Positions 19,301 through 27,381 of a stretch of 64,000 nucleotides of DNA are shown piece by piece; the stretch's first letter is position 1, and each line of letters starts with the position of its first letter. The DNA lies in contig NC_008571.1 in the NCBI RefSeq assembly GCF_000060345.1, forward strand, positions 3,228,501 to 3,292,500, read 5' to 3'. The notes under the pieces are model-generated. The model made no database searches, was not told the DNA's origin, and worked only from the letters and a program-made list of their open reading frames with translations. The translations under genes and the position numbers were made by a program. Origin of the DNA: Christiangramia forsetii KT0803 (GTDB lineage: Bacteria; Bacteroidota; Bacteroidia; Flavobacteriales; Flavobacteriaceae).

Positions 19301-19876
19301 CTAATGGCGATTGTTTTAAGTTTGGCGGGGGTATTTTTAGGACTGGTAATATTCGGAATGGATTTCGTGGTGATTATGACCATGATGGGTATTATCTCCC
19401 TCGCAGGAATTGTAGTAAATAATGCCATTGTACTTATTGACTACACCCAGATCCTTATCGACCGTAGAAAGGAAGAAAAAGGTATGGAGGAAGATGAGTA
19501 TCTAAGTCGCAAGGAATATTTTGAACTGGTTGCTGCAGGTGGTAGATCTCGTTTGAGACCGGTATTACTAACCGCTATTACCACAGTGTTAGGTTTAATC
19601 CCCCTGGCAGTAGGTTTAAATATTGATTTCTTTGGTCTGTTTACAGATTACGACCCGGGGATTTATATTGGAGGTGATAATGTGATTTTCTGGGGACCAT
19701 TGGCCTGGACCGTAATCTTCGGGCTGATCTTCGCAACCTTCTTAACACTGGTAATTATCCCTATCATGTTCTATTTAGTTAATAGGGCCAAAATTAAATT
19801 CAGGGAAAAACGTGAATCCCGAAATAGAAAAAAAGAAGAAGAAAAAAGAAAAGAAAAAGAACTGGCAAATGCCTAA
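16376..19876 (+). CDS. RND family efflux transporter permease (AcrB-like)
   Basis: Proton-driven inner-membrane pump of 1166 residues with the usual 12-helix layout: TM1 near 22-42, a first periplasmic loop, a helix bundle at about 355-560, a second loop, and the last bundle from about 945. GLGMLVDNGIVVVENVYSL in TM4 carries the conserved Asp of proton relay. Compared with E. coli AcrB (1049) it has an extra segment of about 80 residues after the first bundle (around 510-600), and a charged Lys/Glu-rich tail. It closes the operon 16 bases after the adaptor. Substrates may be drugs, lipids or metals; I cannot tell. Confidence 0.93.
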   Translation: MGKNTYKEFSISSWAIENKMTVYVIISIILFLGVYSYYTMPRESFPEIIETKIYVSSINPGNSAEDVEKFITEPLEEEFNNIGGVREISSTTLQDYSMVIIEFEEDVEIPTAKQRVKDKVDQVKAETTWPTLDNGAKVEPNVFDLNLSEEQPILNINLTGNYPIQQLKDYAEYLQDKIELLPPIKEATIRGVEDQEVEIAVDVYKMTASQVSFNDIINAVRGENNTISGGNVISNGVQKNIRILGEIENPKELRNVVVKTDGGNIFLKDIATINFKDQDPTTYAREYGNPVVMLDVKKRAGKNMIAAVENIKEIVKEEQENYLPDDLNISLTNDQSIKTQNQVDDLVNNIIFGVILVVLVLMFFLGFRNALFVGFAIPLSMLMSLFILSSLGFTMNTMVLFGLVMGLGMLVDNGIVVVENVYSLMSQGMPRMKAAKQGMGEIAWPIIASTATTLAAFFPLGLWPGLIGKFMIYFPITLSVVLGSSLFVALIINSMLTSKFMKTEEESLTKKKLIRWSLILAGVGIVLLITGYILDVAGLRGIGNLSILAAIMLWVYKYFLAGAVDYFQFKALKRLENLYEGFLKYALKGRKAYVFFFGTFGILILSFFLVAVAQPDVLFFPENEPNQIITYIEYPQGTDIKKTNELTRKIEERVYDAIEKYQDDDGYNYMVESAISQVGQGAGNPQTDAGQANEMPHKGKITLSMREFQKRRGVKSSAVLAEVRDAVKGFPGASIIVEKDAAGPPTGYPINIELSGDNYEDMLREAESMRNFIEGLNIAGIEELKIDVNKSKPEMDVQVDRGKAGQLGISTSTIGQTLRRSIYGEEISTYKEGDDDYPINVRFADKYRYDESAIFNQPVTFRNNNGKLIQVPISSLITKSNTSSFSSIKRKDLKRIITVYSNVLGGYNPTEIVNELKDELQNYETPSGINYSFTGEQEEQADNMSFLLMALFYAMGGILLILVAQFNSISKPIIILMAIVLSLAGVFLGLVIFGMDFVVIMTMMGIISLAGIVVNNAIVLIDYTQILIDRRKEEKGMEEDEYLSRKEYFELVAAGGRSRLRPVLLTAITTVLGLIPLAVGLNIDFFGLFTDYDPGIYIGGDNVIFWGPLAWTVIFGLIFATFLTLVIIPIMFYLVNRAKIKFREKRESRNRKKEEEKRKEKELANA

Positions 19877-19880
19877 ATAA

Positions 19881-19912
19881 AAAACCCCGAAGAAATTCTT
19901 CGGGGTTTTTTA
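19881..19912 (+). terminator. Terminator of the efflux operon
   Basis: CCCCGAAG/CTTCGGGG stem at 19885-19905 preceded by A4 and followed by a run of T. It also suits the leftward gene that ends at 19930. Confidence 0.9.
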
Positions 19913-19929
19913 TTTATATATCTTTTTAA

Positions 19930-20295
19930 TCATTTTCGATCTACTAAAAGACTCTCGCTTTTCCAACTATTTACAGAAGCTATTACGCTATTTTCGTAGT
20001 CCACTTCGGTAAGTTTAGTTTCAGACCAAAAAAACCATTTCCCGTCCTTTTTGCCATTCTTGTAGTTCGCGATGGCTGTCTTCTTACCGTCTTGGTTGTA
20101 AGAAACCCACTCTCCGTGGAGTCTGCCATCCTTGTACGTACCTTCCTGTCTAATACTTCCATCTTCATAATAAAACGTTCCTTTAATTAAATTTCCCTGT
20201 TCTTCAAAAACAGGTTTTAGCTCTGTATCTTGTGCTATAGCAACTCCTCCCATGAGGAAAGCCACTGCCAAAACTGTATTTTTAATTCTCTTCAT
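19930..20295 (-). CDS. Secreted MORN-repeat protein
   Basis: Small exported protein of 121 residues with a signal peptide (1-21, VAIAQD). Residues about 30-100 contain two to three MORN-like repeats (GTYKDGRLHGEWVSYNQDGK; NYKNGKKDGKWFFW). Such proteins are often labelled YwqK-family antitoxin by similarity, but that name rests on repeats alone and no toxin is near. Role unknown. Its 5' region up to 20524 is AT-rich and contains the aspS promoter. Confidence 0.8.
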   Translation of the reverse strand: MKRIKNTVLAVAFLMGGVAIAQDTELKPVFEEQGNLIKGTFYYEDGSIRQEGTYKDGRLHGEWVSYNQDGKKTAIANYKNGKKDGKWFFWSETKLTEVDYENSVIASVNSWKSESLLVDRK

Positions 20296-20490
20296 AGCTC
20301 ATTTCATTTAACGTTAACATTACAAATATAAAGAAAGTTTACAAAAAATCAATATTCACGTAACATTAAGTTAACATTGGAGCTTCTGTAAATTGATTTA
20401 CAGTAGATTAAATTTCAATTTTAATTTAACATTGAAATAAAATCAATTAATTTTTAAGCAGGAAAGGCTCAGTAAAAGTGTATAACTTCT

Positions 20491-20498
20491 TACTTTTG
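20491..20498 (+). promoter_or_regulatory. Probable -7 promoter element of aspS
   Basis: TACTTTTG matches TANNTTTG and lies 26 bases before the aspS ATG. No clean -33 TTG is visible at the right distance. Confidence 0.45.
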
Positions 20499-20524
20499 CA
20501 CCCATTCTAAATTTGAAGGATAAC

Positions 20525-22273
20525 ATGTACAGAAGTCATACCTGCGGTGAACTTAATGCTCAACAAATTGGTAACAAAGTAACCCTCTCCGGATGGGTTC
20601 AAAAAGTAAGAAACAAAGGGTTTATGATCTGGGTAGATCTGCGTGATCGCTACGGTTTAACTCAGTTGATATTTGACGAGGAACGTTCTTCAAAAAAACT
20701 TATGGATAAGGCCGGAAGTCTCGCCCGAGAATTTGTTATTCAGGTGGAAGGAACGGTAATTGAAAGGGAGTCCAAAAACCCCAATATCGCCACCGGTGAG
20801 ATCGAAGTTCTTGTAGAAGATTTTAAAATATTAAATTCTTCCAAAACCCCTCCTTTTACTATTGAAGATGACACCGATGGTGGAGAGGATCTTAGAATGA
20901 AATACCGCTATCTGGATATTCGTCGGAATCCGGTAAAGAATAAATTGATGTTCCGCCACCAGGTAGGCATGAAAGTAAGAAATTTTCTTTCCAATGAAGG
21001 TTTCATTGAAATCGAAACTCCATATTTAATAAAATCTACTCCTGAAGGTGCTCGTGACTTTGTAGTGCCGAGCAGGATGAATGAAGGTCAGTTTTATGCC
21101 CTTCCTCAATCTCCTCAAACCTTCAAACAATTGCTGATGGTGGGTGGTATGGATAAGTATTTTCAGATTGTAAAATGTTTCCGGGATGAAGATCTTAGAG
21201 CAGACAGACAACCTGAATTCACACAGATAGACTGCGAAATGGCCTTTGTAGACCAGGAAGATATTTTAAACATTTTTGAAAGTCTTACCAGGCATTTACT
21301 AAAAGATATCAAAGGTGTTGATGTGGCAGAATTCCCAAGAATGACCTACGATGATGCCATGAAAAAATATGGAAATGACAAACCGGATATTCGTTTCGGG
21401 ATGGAGTTTGCAGAATTGGATGATATCGCTAAAAATAAAGGCTTCAATGTATTCGATCAGCAGGAATTGGTGGTGGGAATTGCTGTTCCCGGAGCTGCCA
21501 GTTTTACCAGAAAAGAAATAGACAAACTTATTTCCTGGGTTAAAAGACCACAGGTTGGTGCTAACGGACTCGTTTGGGCGAAATATAATGAAGATGGAAC
21601 TCTAAAGTCATCGGTAGATAAATTCTACTCCCAGGATGCTTTGAAAAATTGGGCGGAAGCCACCGGCGCAAAACCTGGCAATCTTATTTTGGTAATGGCA
21701 GGTGATGCCGCAAAAACAAGAACTCAGCTGAGCGCTCTTAGAATGCATTTAGGAAATGAGCTTGGACTAAGAAAAGCTGATGAATTTGCTCCACTATGGG
21801 TGGTAGATTTTCCACTTTTAGAATGGGATGAAGAAACTGAAAGGTTCCATGCGATGCACCATCCTTTTACCTCTCCAAAGAAAGAAGACTTTGCACTGCT
21901 GGAATCAGAACCTGGAAAAGTTAGAGCAAACGCCTATGATCTTGTGCTGAACGGGAATGAAATTGGTGGAGGCTCTATAAGAATTCACGATAAGGAAACT
22001 CAATCTCAAATGTTCAAATATCTTGGATTTACTCCAGAAGAAGCAAAAGAACAATTCGGATTCCTGATGGATGCGTTTCAGTATGGAGCACCTCCACACG
22101 GAGGAATCGCTTTTGGATTTGACAGGCTGGTTGCCATTCTTGGTGGTCAGGAAAGTATCAGGGATTTTATAGCTTTCCCTAAAAACAATTCCGGTAGGGA
22201 TGTGATGATAGATGCTCCGGCAAAACTTGACGAACAACAACTTAGCGACTTACATCTTCGCTTGAAATTATAA
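20525..22273 (+). CDS. aspS: Aspartyl-tRNA synthetase
   Basis: Class IIb aminoacyl-tRNA synthetase charging tRNA-Asp, 582 residues. OB-fold anticodon domain (1-105, [20 protein letters not shown]), motif 1 region near 145-185, motif 2 [16 protein letters not shown] with the ATP-binding Arg, a GAD insertion around 280-410, and motif 3 [12 protein letters not shown] near the C terminus. The start is the ATG at 20525, giving [10 protein letters not shown]; a TTG four codons upstream is in frame but unneeded. A short hairpin follows the stop (22280-22300). Confidence 0.97.
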   Translation: MYRSHTCGELNAQQIGNKVTLSGWVQKVRNKGFMIWVDLRDRYGLTQLIFDEERSSKKLMDKAGSLAREFVIQVEGTVIERESKNPNIATGEIEVLVEDFKILNSSKTPPFTIEDDTDGGEDLRMKYRYLDIRRNPVKNKLMFRHQVGMKVRNFLSNEGFIEIETPYLIKSTPEGARDFVVPSRMNEGQFYALPQSPQTFKQLLMVGGMDKYFQIVKCFRDEDLRADRQPEFTQIDCEMAFVDQEDILNIFESLTRHLLKDIKGVDVAEFPRMTYDDAMKKYGNDKPDIRFGMEFAELDDIAKNKGFNVFDQQELVVGIAVPGAASFTRKEIDKLISWVKRPQVGANGLVWAKYNEDGTLKSSVDKFYSQDALKNWAEATGAKPGNLILVMAGDAAKTRTQLSALRMHLGNELGLRKADEFAPLWVVDFPLLEWDEETERFHAMHHPFTSPKKEDFALLESEPGKVRANAYDLVLNGNEIGGGSIRIHDKETQSQMFKYLGFTPEEAKEQFGFLMDAFQYGAPPHGGIAFGFDRLVAILGGQESIRDFIAFPKNNSGRDVMIDAPAKLDEQQLSDLHLRLKL

Positions 22274-22279
22274 AATATC

Positions 22280-22300
22280 AAGACTGTTTAAAATAGTCTT
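22280..22300 (+). terminator. Weak hairpin after aspS
   Basis: AAGACT (22280-22285) pairs with AGTCTT (22295-22300), 7 bases after the aspS stop. The T run after it is poor, so termination may depend also on the REP-like hairpin just downstream. Confidence 0.4.
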
Positions 22301-22305
22301 AATTT

Positions 22306-22383
22306 CGTCACCCTGAACTTGTTTCAGCTTATATTTTGTTATTTGAACATCATATTAAATCCTGCAACAAGTTCAGGATGACG
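22306..22383. repeat. REP-like inverted pair
   Basis: CGTCACCCTGAACTTGTTTC at 22306 and its near-complement ending GTTCAGGATGACG at 22383 form a stem of about 20 bp with a 33-base spacer, a two-unit version of the palindrome family in this genome. It fills most of the gap between aspS and the channel gene. Confidence 0.75.
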
Positions 22384-22438
22384 TTTAATCAGACCTTTAA
22401 ATAATCTATTTTTATATTCACAAGCTAATTATCAAAGT

Positions 22439-24229
22439 GTGGCAAAATTCAGAAATTCCTTGCTTCATAAGTTTTTGAACTGGAAATCCAGAAACCTTTC
22501 TCATCGCCAGTTTTTGATGTTCTTAAGTGCGGTTATTGGGTTTGTAGCCGGAATTTTTGCTGTGATCATTAAAAACCTTACGCACTTAATTCAGTCTTTA
22601 CTGGAAGGAGAGTTCATCGTAAGATATCACGATGCTTTCTACTTTATATTCCCGGTAATTGGTTTATTACTGGTTTACCTCATCGTAAAATTCATTTTAA
22701 AACGAAAAGTAGGTCACGGGATTCCAACCACCTTGTATGCAATTTCAAGGCAAAAAGGAATCATGAAGAGGTATCAAATGTACGCTTCCTTAATAACCGC
22801 TCCAATTACTGTTGGTTTTGGTGGATCTGTAGGTTTAGAAGGGCCAACGGTGGCTACCGGTGCTTCCCTGGGGTCTAATATTTCCAGGATATTTCAGATG
22901 AATCAGGCCTCGCGTACTTTGCTAATTGGCTGTGCGGCTGCCGGAGCTATGTCTTCCATTTTTAAAGCTCCAATTGCTGCAATTATTTTTGCAATAGAAG
23001 TATTTAGCCTGGATCTTACCCTGGCCTCCCTTTTACCACTTCTATTAGCATCGGTCTCGGCAATTTTAACTTCCTATTTTTTCTTCGGAAGTGAGATCAT
23101 TTTACCCTTTAAACTGGAAGATGCTTTTATAATTTCTGAAGTTCCATACTATATATTACTTGGAATTTTGGCTTCTGTTTGTTCCATTTATTTCTCTAAA
23201 ATCTATTTTGGATCAACGAAACTTTTGGCAAAAATATCCTCCCCTTTTGTCCGGCTCATTATGGCAGGACTTGGATTAGGAACCCTTATTTATTTTATTC
23301 CGCCATTATACGGAGAAGGTTATAATGTAATTAATAATCTCCTCCAGGAAAATTACTTAGAAGCTCTGGGCACGAATTTATTTAATGCTTACCTGGAAAA
23401 TATTTGGGTGGTTATTATTCTTTTAGCGGGTCTTGTGATTTTTAAAATTATCGCCTCTTCGCTAACCTTTAGCGCGGGAGGTGTTGGAGGTATATTTGCC
23501 CCGGTATTGTTTATGGGAAGTGCCATGGGACATTGTTTTGCCTTAATAATTAACAATCTGGGCATCTTCAAGCACCAGATCTCCGTTAGTAATTTTACGC
23601 TGGTAGGTATGGCCGGTTTAATGGCCGGTGTGCTCCATGCTCCCTTAACCGCAATTTTTCTTATAGCTGAACTTACCCATGGTTATGAACTTTTTATTCC
23701 CTTAATGATCACGGCAGCCATCTCTTTTATGATCACTTCTAAATTTCAACCGCACTCGGTTTATACGATGGAACTGGCTCAACGGGGAGACCTGCTTACT
23801 CATGATAAAGATCAAACCGTTTTAACTCTAATGAATATTTCGCAGGTGATAGAAAAGAACTTTATTCCGTTAGAAATAGATATGAATTTGGGAGATGTAA
23901 TTCATCAGGGAGTTGTAAAATCTTCCCGCAATATTTTTCCTGTGGTGGACGAAAATCGTAAATTCATGGGTATAATCCTGCTGGACGATATTCGGTCTAT
24001 CATGTTCAATGAAAAACTATATAACGAAGTAAAGGTTCAGGATATCATGCAACAGGCACCCGAAATTATAGATATTGAAAATGATAGAATGCAAGCCATT
24101 ATGAAGAAATTTCAGGATAGCAATGCCTGGAATTTACCGGTAGTAGAAAAAGGAAAATATATAGGCTTTATTTCAAAGTCTAAACTCCTAACCGCCTACC
24201 GACAGAAATTGATAGAAGTAACCGTCTGA
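22439..24229 (+). CDS. ClC family chloride channel/transporter with CBS pair
   Basis: Membrane protein of 596 residues. The ClC domain (about 25-440) has GSVGLEGPTVATG with the gating Glu134, KAPIAAIIFAIEV, and GGIFAPVL, the signature selectivity sequences. The Glu at the outer gate is kept. The C terminus (about 455-590) is a pair of CBS domains that in the family bind nucleotides and tune gating. The start is GTG at 22439. Whether it is a channel or a chloride/proton exchanger cannot be read from sequence. Confidence 0.92.
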   Translation: MAKFRNSLLHKFLNWKSRNLSHRQFLMFLSAVIGFVAGIFAVIIKNLTHLIQSLLEGEFIVRYHDAFYFIFPVIGLLLVYLIVKFILKRKVGHGIPTTLYAISRQKGIMKRYQMYASLITAPITVGFGGSVGLEGPTVATGASLGSNISRIFQMNQASRTLLIGCAAAGAMSSIFKAPIAAIIFAIEVFSLDLTLASLLPLLLASVSAILTSYFFFGSEIILPFKLEDAFIISEVPYYILLGILASVCSIYFSKIYFGSTKLLAKISSPFVRLIMAGLGLGTLIYFIPPLYGEGYNVINNLLQENYLEALGTNLFNAYLENIWVVIILLAGLVIFKIIASSLTFSAGGVGGIFAPVLFMGSAMGHCFALIINNLGIFKHQISVSNFTLVGMAGLMAGVLHAPLTAIFLIAELTHGYELFIPLMITAAISFMITSKFQPHSVYTMELAQRGDLLTHDKDQTVLTLMNISQVIEKNFIPLEIDMNLGDVIHQGVVKSSRNIFPVVDENRKFMGIILLDDIRSIMFNEKLYNEVKVQDIMQQAPEIIDIENDRMQAIMKKFQDSNAWNLPVVEKGKYIGFISKSKLLTAYRQKLIEVTV

Positions 24230-24315
24230 TAATAAAAATGCAGAAATCAGTAGTTAAGTGCATATAATTTTAAAGTTATAAAATACTAATTACTAATAAT
24301 ACAAAATAATTCTAT

Positions 24316-24384
24316 TGTCAGTTCAAGCGCAGTCGAGAACTATTGATCAGTTAAATTTAGGTTTCGACTGCGCTCAACCTGACA
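24316..24384. repeat. REP-like inverted pair, GCGCAGTCGA type
   Basis: TGTCAGTTCAAGCGCAGTCG at 24316 and CGACTGCGCTCAACCTGACA ending at 24384 are imperfect inverted copies separated by about 20 bases. This is a second motif type of the intergenic repeat family (also near 4680, 4920, 5397, 29760, 33020, 55358). Confidence 0.7.
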
Positions 24385-24410
24385 TTTACAGATCTATTAA
24401 ATATTTGAAT

Positions 24411-24650
24411 ATGAAACTATTTATGAAAATACTGGGAATCGCGATTTTAATAGCCATCGGTGTTGGTTTCTATTTTCGGCTTCATGATGATTTCCTAACC
24501 GGTGACAGAATCATTGGAATTGCTGTGCTGGTAAGTGCATTTATACTCATGCCTATATTCTTAGTAGTACGTTGGAGAGGCAAAAAATTAAAGGATTATA
24601 CTCTGTCTGAAGAGAATATGAAAAAAATGCGAGAGAATGGAATTGATTAA
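24411..24650 (+). CDS. Small two-helix membrane protein
   Basis: Protein of 79 residues if started at the ATG at 24411 (MKLFMKILGIAILIAI). Longer in-frame starts run into the repeat at 24316-24384 and are unlikely. Two hydrophobic helices (about 5-22 and 34-54) are followed by a basic RWRGKKLKDY turn and a charged tail. No known family recognised. Confidence 0.7.
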   Translation: MKLFMKILGIAILIAIGVGFYFRLHDDFLTGDRIIGIAVLVSAFILMPIFLVVRWRGKKLKDYTLSEENMKKMRENGID

Positions 24651-24740
24651 ATTACAGCAAAAATTTATAAAAAATTCTGATTTTCAACGGATTCTAAAAT
24701 TTTATCTATTATGTTTGTTCTTTATTAATTATTATTTTTT

Positions 24741-24935
24741 ATGCAAGGCACAGTAAAATTTTTCAATGAATCTAAAGGTTATGGATTCATTACCAACGAC
24801 GACACCAAAAGAGACATTTTCGTACACATCACTGGTTTAAACGGTGAAACTCTCCAGGAAGGGGATAGAGTTGAATACGAAGAAACAGAAGGAAAAAAGG
24901 GAGTGAACGCTACAGAAGTACGCGTGATCGAATAA
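24741..24935 (+). CDS. Cold-shock domain protein
   Basis: Single cold-shock domain of 64 residues that binds single-stranded RNA/DNA. RNP1 KGYGFIT and RNP2 DIFVHI are intact. TATGTTTG at 24710-24717 fits a -7 element with an untranslated leader of about 20 bases, short compared with the long thermosensing leaders of some csp genes. Ends in a strong terminator. Confidence 0.95.
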   Translation: MQGTVKFFNESKGYGFITNDDTKRDIFVHITGLNGETLQEGDRVEYEETEGKKGVNATEVRVIE

Positions 24936-24960
24936 TATATTTTTTTCTGATTAGAACAGT

Positions 24961-24986
24961 AAAAGCCGCTTTTCAGCGGCTTTTCT
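24961..24986. terminator. Bidirectional terminator
   Basis: AAAAGCCGCT (24961-24970) and AGCGGCTTTT (24975-24984) form a perfect 10-bp stem with a TTTC loop. It serves the cold-shock gene and the leftward gene ending at 24992. Confidence 0.9.
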
Positions 24987-24991
24987 TATTT

Positions 24992-25951
24992 TTAATCCTG
25001 TGTTTTTAAAGATTTTCCAACTCCTTCAAGCATAGTAGTAGTTAATTTGTCAAGATTAAATTCATGTTTCCATCCCCAGTCTTCTCTTGCAGTTGTATCA
25101 TCTATACTGGATGGCCATGATTCAGCAATTTCCTGTCTAAAATCAGGATCATAAGAGATCTTAAAACCATTAATATGCTTTTTGATCTCACTAGCTAAAA
25201 TTTCAGGAGTGAAGCTCATCGCAGCTAGATTATAAGATGATCTCACTTTTATTTTTTCAGCAGGTGCTTCCATAATATCCACCGTAGCTTTTATAGCATC
25301 GTCCATATACATCATCGGCAAAGCTGCATCTTCAGCAAGAAAACTAGTATATGATGAATTTTTCAGTGCTTCATGAAAAATCTCGATGGCATAATCTGTA
25401 GTTCCCCCTCCAGGAAGCGTTCTATAACTAATAATTCCAGGATATCGTATACTTCTTACATCTACACCAAATTTATTAAAATAGTATTCACACCAACGCT
25501 CACCGGTTTGCTTACTTATTCCATACACAGTAGTTGGCTCCATGATTGTAGTTTGGGGAGTATCGTCCTTTGGAGTTGTGGGTCCAAAAACCGCAATGCT
25601 GGAAGGCCAGAACACCTTTTCAATTATTCCTTCTTTTGCAATATTCAGGATATGAAATAGGGAATCCATATTTAGATCCCATGCTTTCATAGGAGCTTTT
25701 TCAGCAGTAGCGCTAAGCATCGCAGCCATGAGGTAAACTTCTTTCACCTCATAATCCTGTATTATCTTTCTAATATGAGGTTCATCAGTAGCATTCAGGG
25801 TTTCAAAAGGACCAGATTCCATCAGTTCTTTTGCACCTTCTCTAATATCACTGGCGATCACCTGGTCATTCCCATGTATCTCTCTCAATTTCAACGTTAG
25901 CTCAGTACCAATTTGTCCGCAGGCACCAATTATCAAAATCCTTCCGGCCAT
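24992..25951 (-). CDS. tdh: L-threonine 3-dehydrogenase, SDR type
   Basis: NAD-dependent enzyme of 319 residues oxidising threonine to 2-amino-3-oxobutyrate. It is the short-chain (epimerase-like) type, not the zinc MDR type of E. coli. GACGQIGTELTLKL binds NAD, the catalytic pair is in SSIAVFG and YGISKQTGE (YxxxK), and RYPGIISYRTLPGGGTTDYA with the C-terminal SWPSSIDD are hallmarks of this threonine dehydrogenase subfamily. No kbl gene follows. Confidence 0.9.
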   Translation of the reverse strand: MAGRILIIGACGQIGTELTLKLREIHGNDQVIASDIREGAKELMESGPFETLNATDEPHIRKIIQDYEVKEVYLMAAMLSATAEKAPMKAWDLNMDSLFHILNIAKEGIIEKVFWPSSIAVFGPTTPKDDTPQTTIMEPTTVYGISKQTGERWCEYYFNKFGVDVRSIRYPGIISYRTLPGGGTTDYAIEIFHEALKNSSYTSFLAEDAALPMMYMDDAIKATVDIMEAPAEKIKVRSSYNLAAMSFTPEILASEIKKHINGFKISYDPDFRQEIAESWPSSIDDTTAREDWGWKHEFNLDKLTTTMLEGVGKSLKTQD

Positions 25952-26095
25952 AAATTAAATTTTTTGCAAATATATTTAATTATACAGAGGAATTCGTAAT
26001 CTTAGTATTTTCTTGACGTTCATTATTGGCGATTCTTCAATAATTTTTAAATCTGTAAATAATGAATAACTTTGTAATCCTTTGAAATTCTTTTT

Positions 26096-26668
26096 ATGAA
26101 AAACCTGATCTATTTTATCCTTATACTAGCAGTAGTATCTTGTAAAACTGAACAAAACGGTGAAAATTCAATAAAAAATGAAATGGATACCACCGCCTTC
26201 CAAAAGAAAATGAAAATAGAAAAAACACCTCTTACTCTCGAACCTGAAGCCAGGAAATATGCCCTTAACTGGGTAGAATTTATAACCGCTCAAAACGAAG
26301 TAAGAAGACTTGAAAATTCAACTATAAATGAGGTAATGAATAGTGCTCCGGCTATTGCTCAAATAATGGAGTCTTTAAAAAACTCTGTACCGGATAGCCT
26401 CAAATCGGTTGCTGTGGAGTCCAGGTTAAATGTGGTGAATACAAAGGCACAGCTTTTAAAGCAATATTCAGGAAAGCAGGAGCCGGATGCAGGGGATATT
26501 TCACAGACTACGGAAGAACTGCATTTAGAATTTACCAATTTAAAACTTCAGATGAACGAAATTTTCCTGAAGTCACTGGAAGAATTCGAAAAAGAGCTTG
26601 ATGAATTTGAAAAAATGGAAAGAGAACAAGATTCAATTTCTGCTGATTCCATAACTACCCAAAATTAA
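26096..26668 (+). CDS. Hypothetical lipoprotein
   Basis: Protein of 190 residues with a lipoprotein signal (AVVSC, Cys about 16). The mature part is mostly helical and charged, with long Glu/Lys-rich helices, and ends in a Glu-rich stretch. No domain recognised. It is followed 16 bases later by a secreted NTF2-like gene and may share its transcript. Confidence 0.75.
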   Translation: MKNLIYFILILAVVSCKTEQNGENSIKNEMDTTAFQKKMKIEKTPLTLEPEARKYALNWVEFITAQNEVRRLENSTINEVMNSAPAIAQIMESLKNSVPDSLKSVAVESRLNVVNTKAQLLKQYSGKQEPDAGDISQTTEELHLEFTNLKLQMNEIFLKSLEEFEKELDEFEKMEREQDSISADSITTQN

Positions 26669-26684
26669 TTTTGAAAACCTAAGC

Positions 26685-27215
26685 ATGAAAAAATCATTAT
26701 TCATAGCGTTTCTTCTTCTCACAGTTTTTTCCTGGAATAGTCTGAATGCACAGGTTAAAAACACCGAAGAAAATATTAAAGCCGTAAAAAGACAAATTAA
26801 TAAAACCATAGGAAGTTGGCATAAAGCGGCAGCCTCAGCAAAATTTGAAGATTACTTTGAATTGATGACTGAGGATGCCATATTTATTGGAACCGACGCT
26901 ACCGAAAACTGGACCTTACCTGAATTCAAAAAATTCTCTAAACCGTATTTTGATGCCGGAAAAGCCTGGAGTTTCTCAACTCTTGAAAGAAATCTTTATG
27001 TACATGAAAATATAATGCTTGCCTGGTTCGATGAACTTTTGGACACACAAATGGGTATTTGTCGAGGTTCGGGAGTATTGATGAAAGAGGATGGAAAATG
27101 GAAGATTCATCATTATGTTCTTTCCATCGCCATTCCAAATGAAAATGTAGACGAAATCACAGCAATCAAAAAAGAGTTTGACACTAAATTAATCTCAAAG
27201 CTCACGAAGAACTGA
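26685..27215 (+). CDS. Secreted SnoaL/NTF2-like protein
   Basis: Exported protein of 176 residues with a signal peptide (1-22, LNAQV). The mature domain has the layout of the NTF2/SnoaL cone fold: SWHKAAASAKFEDYFELMTEDAIFIGTD then GSGVLMKEDGKWKIHHYVLS. Such domains bind small ligands or act as isomerases, but the substrate cannot be inferred. Confidence 0.8.
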   Translation: MKKSLFIAFLLLTVFSWNSLNAQVKNTEENIKAVKRQINKTIGSWHKAAASAKFEDYFELMTEDAIFIGTDATENWTLPEFKKFSKPYFDAGKAWSFSTLERNLYVHENIMLAWFDELLDTQMGICRGSGVLMKEDGKWKIHHYVLSIAIPNENVDEITAIKKEFDTKLISKLTKN

Positions 27216-27304
27216 GCTTCTGCATTCCCGAACTCTTAAAAAATTTCTCAAAAACTAATATGAAATATTGTTAGTTTTTTGAATTACAAATGCTTAAAAC
27301 TAAT

Positions 27305-27344
27305 AATCTGCTAATAAATCCTTTGATTTTTTAGCAGATTTTTT
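27305..27344 (+). terminator. Terminator
   Basis: AATCTGCTAATAAATC (27305-27320) and GATTTTTTAGCAGATT (27325-27340) pair over 16 positions with one mismatch, loop CTTT, then T6. The TTTG within it together with TACTTTAG at 27344-27351 could also act as promoter for the next gene. Confidence 0.85.
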
Positions 27345-27381
27345 ACTTTAGCCGGCATATTTATAATTATTCAATAAAACG

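Noticed and set aside
19930-20295. YwqK antitoxin of a toxin-antitoxin system
   Set aside because: The name comes from MORN repeats only, the protein is exported, and there is no toxin gene next to it.
24315-24410. N-terminal extension of the small membrane protein at 24411
   Set aside because: The extra codons are translated from a REP-like repeat, and the inner ATG gives a normal membrane protein start.
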